NCBI GenBank assembly: GCA_938028745.1
Contig: CALIZL010000013.1
Location: forward strand, 1 to 47,415
Direction: 5' to 3'
Origin: an uncultured Prevotella sp.
GTDB taxonomy: Bacteria; Bacteroidota; Bacteroidia; Bacteroidales; Bacteroidaceae
DNA: 47,415 nucleotides
Shown here: positions 42,173-47,415 of the stretch, in pieces
Layout of the letters: every line of letters begins with the position of its first letter
Numbering within the stretch: position 1 is the first letter of the stretch
Notes under the pieces: model-generated
Told to the model about the DNA's origin: nothing
The model's database searches: none
What the model saw: the letters and a program-made list of their open reading frames with translations, nothing else
Translations under genes and position numbers: made by a program

Positions 42173-44233
42173 ATGCACAAAACATTCCTCGCCTTGCTGT
42201 TTCTGGTGGCTTCGCTCTGTCCCAAACAGGTGCAGGCGCAATCGGTTATCCCGCAACCTAGGGAGATAACCATGGGCAAAGGCTTCTTTACCATTAAACC
42301 CAACACACCCGTTGAACTGAATTTCGAGGGCGAAGAGGCACGCCAAATGAAGGCCTACATACGCCAAACCTTGGGCTTGAAGGTGTTTAAAGGAAAGTTC
42401 ATCAGTAAAGTTCCGGCCATAAGCCTTAACTTGTTGCGGATAAAAGAGCCGTCTTGCTACGGTAGAACGTTTCCCGAATATTATACCCTAGACGTAACGC
42501 CCGAACGAATAACCATCATGTCGCATACCACAACAGGCTTGTTTTATGGCTTGCAAACCCTTCGGCAGCTTATGGTAGACGGCAATAAGGTGGCTTGCGC
42601 CGAGGTAAATGACCAGCCACGCTTTCCTTATCGTGGCATGATGCTCGATTGTTCGCGCCATTTCTTCACGCCCCAGTTCATCAAAAAGCAGCTCGATGCT
42701 ATGGCTTACTTTAAGCTTAACCGCTTTCATTGGCACCTAACCGATGGCGGAGGATGGCGTTTGGAGGTGAAGAAATACCCCAAACTGATTGAGGAAACGG
42801 CCTACCGAACCCAAAACGACTGGACTAAATGGTGGCGCGAACACGACCGGCGCTACTGCCACGCCAACGATTCGGGGGCTTATGGCGGATATTATACGCA
42901 AGATGAGGTGCGCGACATCGTGGCATACGCGGCCAAAAGGCACATCACCGTGATACCCGAAATAGAGATGCCAGGCCATAGCAACGAGGTGTTTGCCGCC
43001 TATCCAAACCTCACTTGCGAGGGTAAGGCCTATACCAGCCCCGACTTCTGCCCCGGAAACGATAGCGTGTTTACCTTTCTCGAAGGTGTTCTCACCGAGG
43101 TGATGCAGCTCTTCCCCTCCGAATATATCCACATCGGGGGCGACGAGGCTTGGCAAGAGAAGTGGAAAACCTGCCCCAAGTGCCAGCAGCGAATGAAAGA
43201 CGAGGGGCTGAAAGATACCCACGAGCTGCAAGCTTACTTCATCATGCGCATCGAAAAGTTCCTTAATGCCCACGGCCGAAAGCTGCTGGGATGGGACGAA
43301 ATCATGCAAGGCCGATTGGCACCCAATGCTGCCGTGATGTCGTGGACGGGCGAAGAGGCTGGCTTGAAGGCTGCAAAGGCCGGTCATCACGTGGTGATGA
43401 CACCTGGCGCATATTGCTATCTCGACATGTATCAAGACGTTCCGTTCACCCAACCCAAGGCTATGGGCGGCTATGTTCCGCTTGAAAAGGCTTATTCTTA
43501 CGAGCCAATAGCCCATAAAGAGTCGGCCGACACGCTGGAAAAATACATCGACGGCGTGCAAGGAAACCTTTGGACCGAGGAAGTGCCTACGCCCGAACAT
43601 GCCGAGTATATGCTTTATCCGCGAATGTTGGCCATTGCCGAAGTGGGTTGGACCCGCAACCGCCCGCCTTACGACAACTTCCGCCACCGCACCATACAGG
43701 CACTCGACCGCATGAAGGCTATGGGTTACAGCTTCTTCGACTTGCGAAACGAACGTGGGCGACGCGAAGAATCGCTTACGCCCGTAACGCATTTGGCTGT
43801 TGGAAAACCCGTAACTTATCTTTCGCGTTACACGGAGAAGTATCGCGGAACGGGCGATGGCACACTTACCGACGGACGTCGGGGCGATTGGGTGTTTAAG
43901 GGCGACCGCTGGCAAGGCTTTATTGGCGGCGAATGTATGGATGCCGTGATAGACCTTGGGTCGGAAACAGAACTGCACGAGGTATCGGCCGACTTCCTAC
44001 AATCGATGGGTGTAGACATCGCTTTCCCCGACAGTGTAGAGCTGTTGGTGTCTGCTGATGGGCAGAACTATACCTCGTTGCAACGCCGCGACGTGGAACG
44101 GCACGACAAACGCGAGTATTTCATCGAACCCTTTACGTGGAAAGGCACGGCCAAAGCACGCTACGTGCGCCTGCGGGCTAAGCAAGGTGCCGAAGGCGGA
44201 TGGGTGTTTTGCGATGAAGTGAAAGTGTGGTAG
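42173..44233 (+). CDS. Exported beta-N-acetylhexosaminidase, GH20 (second), with C-terminal CBM32-like domain
   Basis: A 686-residue enzyme with a signal peptide (MHKTFLALLFLVASLCPKQVQAQ), an N-terminal GH20b domain (about 25-140) and the GH20 barrel (about 145-500) showing RGMMLDCSRHFF, RFHWHLTDGGGWRLEVK, IPEIEMPGHS and the catalytic pair in HIGGDEAW. An F5/8-type-C (CBM32-like) domain covers about 540-686 (LTDGRRGDWVFKGDRWQGFIGGECMDAVIDLGSE). It shares the plan of the first GH20 but is clearly diverged, so the two probably differ in linkage preference. The extra binding domain suggests action on complex glycans at the cell surface. Confidence 0.93.
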   Translation: MHKTFLALLFLVASLCPKQVQAQSVIPQPREITMGKGFFTIKPNTPVELNFEGEEARQMKAYIRQTLGLKVFKGKFISKVPAISLNLLRIKEPSCYGRTFPEYYTLDVTPERITIMSHTTTGLFYGLQTLRQLMVDGNKVACAEVNDQPRFPYRGMMLDCSRHFFTPQFIKKQLDAMAYFKLNRFHWHLTDGGGWRLEVKKYPKLIEETAYRTQNDWTKWWREHDRRYCHANDSGAYGGYYTQDEVRDIVAYAAKRHITVIPEIEMPGHSNEVFAAYPNLTCEGKAYTSPDFCPGNDSVFTFLEGVLTEVMQLFPSEYIHIGGDEAWQEKWKTCPKCQQRMKDEGLKDTHELQAYFIMRIEKFLNAHGRKLLGWDEIMQGRLAPNAAVMSWTGEEAGLKAAKAGHHVVMTPGAYCYLDMYQDVPFTQPKAMGGYVPLEKAYSYEPIAHKESADTLEKYIDGVQGNLWTEEVPTPEHAEYMLYPRMLAIAEVGWTRNRPPYDNFRHRTIQALDRMKAMGYSFFDLRNERGRREESLTPVTHLAVGKPVTYLSRYTEKYRGTGDGTLTDGRRGDWVFKGDRWQGFIGGECMDAVIDLGSETELHEVSADFLQSMGVDIAFPDSVELLVSADGQNYTSLQRRDVERHDKREYFIEPFTWKGTAKARYVRLRAKQGAEGGWVFCDEVKVW

Positions 44234-44239
44234 GGATGT

Positions 44240-44500
44240 TTTTAAGGGTGAAAAGGCTTTTAAAGGTGAAAAGGTGAAAAGGTGAAAAGGTGAAAAAATG
44301 GCTAACGCCCTTAAAGCTGTCTATCGGTTCCTAGATTTCTAGTTCAGTCTAGCTTTCGGACAAGTCGGACAAGTCGGACAAGTCAGACAAGTCAGACCTG
44401 TCCAATTAGCCTAACTCCACCTCTGCATTTGGCTTAACTCCCTAACTCCCTAACTCCTTAAATAACTCCTCATATCTCCATATAATAAACTCAAACAACA
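44240..44500. repeat. Microrepeats between GH20 and sialidase
   Basis: GGTGAAAA units (44255-44300), then CGGACAAGT 9-base units (44355-44400), then TAACTCC units (44405-44470). Similar blocks lie upstream of trigger factor. Confidence 0.7.
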
Positions 44501-44504
44501 AATT

Positions 44505-46124
44505 ATGCGACTATTTCTCATTGCCGTTTTATCGGCCATTACTATTGCCGCGAAAGCTAGCGATACGCTTTTTGTGCAGCAGCCGCAATACCCCATACTC
44601 ATCGAACGCCACGACAACATCCTGATGTTGATGCGTATCGATGCCAAAGAAACGGGCACGCTGAACGCCCTAACATTAGACTTGGGCAACACACCGCGCG
44701 AGCAGATAAAAGCCTTAAAGCTATATTATGGCGGCACAGATGCCCGGCAAGACTATGGCAAACGCCGTATGAAGCCCGTGGAGTACATCACTAATTTCAC
44801 CCCAGGACGAACAATGGAGGCCATTCCTTCGTACTCGGTGAAACAAGACGAGGTGCAACCCACGCAAACCACTGTTACCCTTCGTAGCAAGCAAAAGCTT
44901 TTCCCAGGCTACAACTTCTTTTGGGTGAGCATCGAAATGCAACCCACAGCCGCCTTGCACACCACTTTCAACATCGCTTTGCGCGAGGCTCTGGGCGACA
45001 ACAGACCCCTAACGGTTGAAAACGTGGGCCAACCTGCACCACTTCGCCGTATGGGCATCGGCGTTAGGCATGCTGGCGACGATGGCGTGGCCGCCTATCG
45101 CATCCCCGGACTGGTTACAACCAATCGCGGAACATTGCTCGGCGTGTACGATGTACGCCATAACAACAGCGTAGACTTGCAAGAATACGTCGACGTTGGC
45201 CTTAGCCGCAGTACAGATGGCGGTCGTTCGTGGGAGCCAATGCGCCTCCCCATGTCCTTTGGCGAAACTGGCGGACTGCCCAAAGCACAAAACGGCGTGG
45301 GCGACCCCAGTATTCTCGTAGACACAAAGACCAACACCGTGTGGGTTGTTGCGGCATGGACGCACGGCATGGGCAACGAACGTGCGTGGTGGAGCTCGCA
45401 ACCAGGCATGGATTACAACCACACGGCACAATTGGTTTTGGTGCGAAGCGACGACGATGGCCAAACATGGTCGGAACCGATAAACATCACTTCGCAGGTG
45501 AAACAGCCCGAATGGTATTTCCTTTTGCAAGGACCAGGCCGTGGCATCACCATGACTGATGGCACTCTGGTGTTCCCCATACAGTTTATTAAGGCCAATC
45601 GCGAGCCGTCGGCAGGTATTATGTACAGTAAAGACCGCGGTAAGACGTGGCACATCAACAAGCCCGCACGCGACAACACCACCGAGGCGCAAGTGGCCGA
45701 AGTGGAGAAAGGTGTGCTGATGCTGAACATGCGCGACAACCGCGGAGGAAGTCGCGCTGTGTGTACGACGCGCGACCTTGGTGCCACTTGGACCGAGCAT
45801 CCCTCTTCGCGTAGCGCCCTTATCGAACCCGTTTGCATGGGTAGCCTTATCAGCGTTAAGGCTAAGGACAACGTTTTGAAACGCGACATCCTGCTTTTCT
45901 CCAATCCCAACTCTACCAAGCACCGCAACAACATCACCATTAAGATGAGTCTTGATGGCGGAAAAACGTGGTTGCCCGAACATCAGGTGTTGCTCGATGA
46001 GGGTTTTGGTTGGGGTTACTCGTGCCTTACGATGATAGACCGCGAAACCATTGGCATTCTCTACGAAAGTAGCGTGGCCCAAATGACCTTCCAACGCATT
46101 CCGTTGAAAGACTTGATGAAGTAA
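44505..46124 (+). CDS. nanH: Exported exo-alpha-sialidase, GH33
   Basis: Releases terminal sialic acid from host glycoproteins and glycolipids. The 539-residue product has a signal peptide (MRLFLIAVLSAITIAAKA) and an N-terminal beta-sandwich domain found in Bacteroidetes sialidases (about 20-175). The six-bladed propeller has the RIP motif (AYRIPGLVTT) and Asp-boxes STDGGRSW, SDDDGQTW, SKDRGKTW and SLDGGKTW. It ends close to the typical length. As the outermost sugar on many glycans, sialic acid removal would precede the fucosidase and hexosaminidases of this cluster. Symbol nanH is used by family convention. Confidence 0.92.
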   Translation: MRLFLIAVLSAITIAAKASDTLFVQQPQYPILIERHDNILMLMRIDAKETGTLNALTLDLGNTPREQIKALKLYYGGTDARQDYGKRRMKPVEYITNFTPGRTMEAIPSYSVKQDEVQPTQTTVTLRSKQKLFPGYNFFWVSIEMQPTAALHTTFNIALREALGDNRPLTVENVGQPAPLRRMGIGVRHAGDDGVAAYRIPGLVTTNRGTLLGVYDVRHNNSVDLQEYVDVGLSRSTDGGRSWEPMRLPMSFGETGGLPKAQNGVGDPSILVDTKTNTVWVVAAWTHGMGNERAWWSSQPGMDYNHTAQLVLVRSDDDGQTWSEPINITSQVKQPEWYFLLQGPGRGITMTDGTLVFPIQFIKANREPSAGIMYSKDRGKTWHINKPARDNTTEAQVAEVEKGVLMLNMRDNRGGSRAVCTTRDLGATWTEHPSSRSALIEPVCMGSLISVKAKDNVLKRDILLFSNPNSTKHRNNITIKMSLDGGKTWLPEHQVLLDEGFGWGYSCLTMIDRETIGILYESSVAQMTFQRIPLKDLMK

Positions 46125-46156
46125 CACGCGTGTGCTTTTGCAAGGTTAAAAAACAT

Positions 46157-46195
46157 CGGCCGAGAACTGCGAATGTGGTTCTCGGCCGTATTTTT
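46157..46195. terminator. Bidirectional terminator between sialidase and GNAT genes
   Basis: CGGCCGAGAAC (46157-46167) pairs perfectly with GTTCTCGGCCG (46178-46188). TATTTTT follows on the plus strand, and ATGTTTTTT follows on the minus strand, so it can serve both converging genes. Confidence 0.88.
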
Positions 46196-46217
46196 GTGCT
46201 GTATGCGTGTTGGTATG

Positions 46218-46826
46218 TTATTCCTTAACGGGCAATATTCGCTTATACATTCTAACAGTAAGTGGTAAGTCCCCATCCCTTTCCATGTTTTCATTTCGTG
46301 TTTTTCCTACCTCGCTAAGCCTAAATCCGCATTTGTTGTAAAACTCAATGGAGTTTTGTTCCTTGCTGTTTAAAGCCTCCACCGTAAGGAACAGGGTTGA
46401 AGAGAGTTTGTCGTTTCTTGCGTATTCTTCAATGCTTGCAATAATAAAACTTCCTATTCCTTTTCTTTGTTTTTCTTCGGCAACAACAAGATAGTCTATT
46501 TCTATCGCAGCGTATTTTTCTTGAATCCAAAAGTGTTCTTCATCGAAATGGGGAAAGAAATCGGTCTTTTGGCGCATCTCTATCATGTGTTTGTCTTCGC
46601 TGTTTAGTGTTAGTGCGTCTTTACTAAGGGCGAAGAAGGCTATAACCTTTTCTTTTTCGTACACCAACCACAGATGCGATAGCCCCAGTTCTATGTGTTT
46701 TTGCAGGCCATTATGTTTATTGCGGATAAAATCATCCATCTGTTTTATGCCGCATTTAAAATTTAAAAGGGCTGAAATATCCTCAGCCCTTTCACAATAG
46801 ATATCATAATTTTCTAGAGTTCCCAT
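46218..46826 (-). CDS. GNAT-family N-acetyltransferase (possible toxin)
   Basis: A 202-residue acetyltransferase. The acetyl-CoA binding region shows IDYLVVAEEKQRKGIGSFIIASIEEYA (motif A, Q-R-K-G-I-G) and FYNKCGFRL (motif B). The N-terminus (LNFKCGIKQMDDFIRNKHNGLQKHIELGLSHLWLVYEKEKVIAFFALS) resembles the TacT/AtaT-like group that acetylates charged tRNAs and works with a small upstream antitoxin. The gene overlaps a 55-residue ORF by 13 bp and both follow a strong promoter, an arrangement like GNAT toxin-antitoxin pairs. A non-toxin acetyltransferase cannot be ruled out. Confidence 0.75.
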   Translation of the reverse strand: MGTLENYDIYCERAEDISALLNFKCGIKQMDDFIRNKHNGLQKHIELGLSHLWLVYEKEKVIAFFALSKDALTLNSEDKHMIEMRQKTDFFPHFDEEHFWIQEKYAAIEIDYLVVAEEKQRKGIGSFIIASIEEYARNDKLSSTLFLTVEALNSKEQNSIEFYNKCGFRLSEVGKTRNENMERDGDLPLTVRMYKRILPVKE

Positions 46827-46981
46827 CTCATTTTGTATTTTTCCAACGCTTTTTTTAAGCGTTCTTGAACTGCCTTCTCCTCTTCATTAAGTTGTCCCTT
46901 GGCAACACGAACAACGGCATCGCGAATCTCATCCGCAATGTCTCCCTCAATAGGGGGGCGGTGCGACTTAATACCTAACAT
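46814..46981 (-). CDS. Small protein, candidate antitoxin partner of the GNAT gene
   Basis: A 55-residue ORF (MLGIKSHRPPIEGDIADEIR..., then LNEEEKAVQERLKKALEKY, ending MRWEL), rich in charged residues with a long amphipathic helix at about 28-50. It starts 22 bases after the predicted transcription start of a near-perfect promoter, and its end overlaps the GNAT start by 13 bp, so translation is coupled. It lacks the ribbon-helix-helix DUF1778 pattern usual for GNAT antitoxins and I do not recognise its family. The position and overlap support it being a real gene. Confidence 0.65.
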   Translation of the reverse strand: MLGIKSHRPPIEGDIADEIRDAVVRVAKGQLNEEEKAVQERLKKALEKYKMRWEL

Positions 46982-47009
46982 GTTAGTAATCTCTTTGTTT
47001 GTTACTCTG

Positions 47010-47040
47010 CAAAGTTAGCTGTTTTTGTTTATAGTGCAAA
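47010..47040 (-). promoter_or_regulatory. Promoter of the 55-residue ORF/GNAT pair
   Basis: Minus strand TTTG (47040-47037), a 19-base spacer and TAACTTTG (47017-47010) match the Bacteroidetes consensus exactly in both boxes and spacing. Confidence 0.75.
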
Positions 47041-47415
47041 ACAAAAGCGGGAAAAAGGCGTTCATGTTGACTTCTTTCAGTGAAGTTGTCTTGACTTTTA
47101 ATGGTTCTATGAATTGGGTGGAGTTTATTTTCTTTGTGTGGTAAAACCAAGATAAACATTCTGCTCATGCACAAAGTTCTGGACGAGGATACGATAAAAA
47201 CCTGAAATATTGCCCCAAGTTGTCTGTGGCAAAACGTGTTTGTGTTTCAGAAGGCGACTTGGCGGAAGTTGTTCCATGCGTTCTCTACAAGTTGAAAGCC
47301 TGGCTGTCAATGGCAGATTACTTCTGCTTTTCCATGATGTCGTCTTGGTTGGTGGTGAGTAACATCCCCCACAACCGCTCGCGCTGGCCGTTGCAAGCCT
47401 ACATGTTTTCTGTGT
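47041..47415. other. Right-edge stretch without a supported gene
   Basis: No recognisable gene. A minus-strand frame ends at 47318 with a protein-like tail (GQRERLWGMLLTTNQDDI), but an in-frame stop at 47401-47399 and the window edge leave too little to judge. Confidence 0.4.

Noticed and set aside
47318..47415. Possible C-terminal end of a gene entering from the right
   Set aside because: An in-frame stop lies within 27 codons of the frame's end (47401-47399), and no start codon or family match is visible in this short piece.

Overview
The window looks like chromosomal DNA of a Bacteroidetes bacterium, most likely Prevotella or a close relative. Evidence: -7/-33 promoters of the form TTTG-N19-TAnnTTTG, no Shine-Dalgarno-led starts, BACON-domain lipoproteins, a type IX secretion (T9SS) C-terminal domain beside a PorV-like barrel, a Bacteroidetes-type trigger factor, a host-glycan glycosidase cluster, and intergenic arrays of GGTGAAAAG-like and AACTCATAA-like microrepeats. 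No rRNA, tRNA or CRISPR array was recognised.

Layout. 1-2.9 kb: a hicAB toxin-antitoxin pair on the minus strand whose hicA is cut short by a small inverted-repeat element, then the first copy of a roughly 600-bp non-coding repeat. 2.9-3.9 kb: two small exported proteins. 4.3-7.8 kb: housekeeping genes ribD (minus), prmC, recX and comF (plus). 8-10.5 kb: an SPFH/GYF_2 protein and a zinc-ribbon membrane protein resembling the Bacillus YdjI/YdjG pair. 11.2-17 kb: a lipoprotein, a right-handed beta-helix protein, a 73-residue protein preceded by a 22-bp-period hairpin array, a small exported protein and a UshA-like 5'-nucleotidase followed by a large structured inverted repeat. 17.3-18.1 kb: second copy of the long repeat, carrying the tail of a CPBP protease gene. 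18.5-20.1 kb: trigger factor with a structured leader.

20.4-29.3 kb is one well-bounded operon (promoter at 20425-20457, strong terminator at 29267-29326): two paralogous BACON lipoproteins, a subtilisin-like protease with a T9SS sorting domain, a PorV/PorQ-like outer-membrane barrel and an exported protein with a Prevotella-type C-terminal tail. It reads as a surface protease system with its own barrel and two candidate partners.

29.4-35.3 kb is accessory and decayed: a nuclease-like protein with an in-frame minisatellite, the third copy of the long repeat (inverted), a CPBP membrane protease, a frameshifted HTH gene, a second truncated CPBP gene, and an AAA/OLD-like ATPase split by a shift at a T6/A6 tract.

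35.4-46.1 kb is a glycan-foraging cluster, all on the plus strand: GH29 fucosidase, MFS transporter, GH130 phosphorylase, two GH20 hexosaminidases and a GH33 sialidase. The exported enzymes would trim sialic acid, fucose and GlcNAc/GalNAc. The transporter and cytoplasmic GH130 would take in and phosphorolyse Man-beta-1,4-GlcNAc from the N-glycan core. 46.2-47.0 kb (minus): a GNAT acetyltransferase overlapping a 55-residue ORF behind a near-perfect promoter, a candidate toxin-antitoxin pair. The last 370 bp hold no gene I can support.
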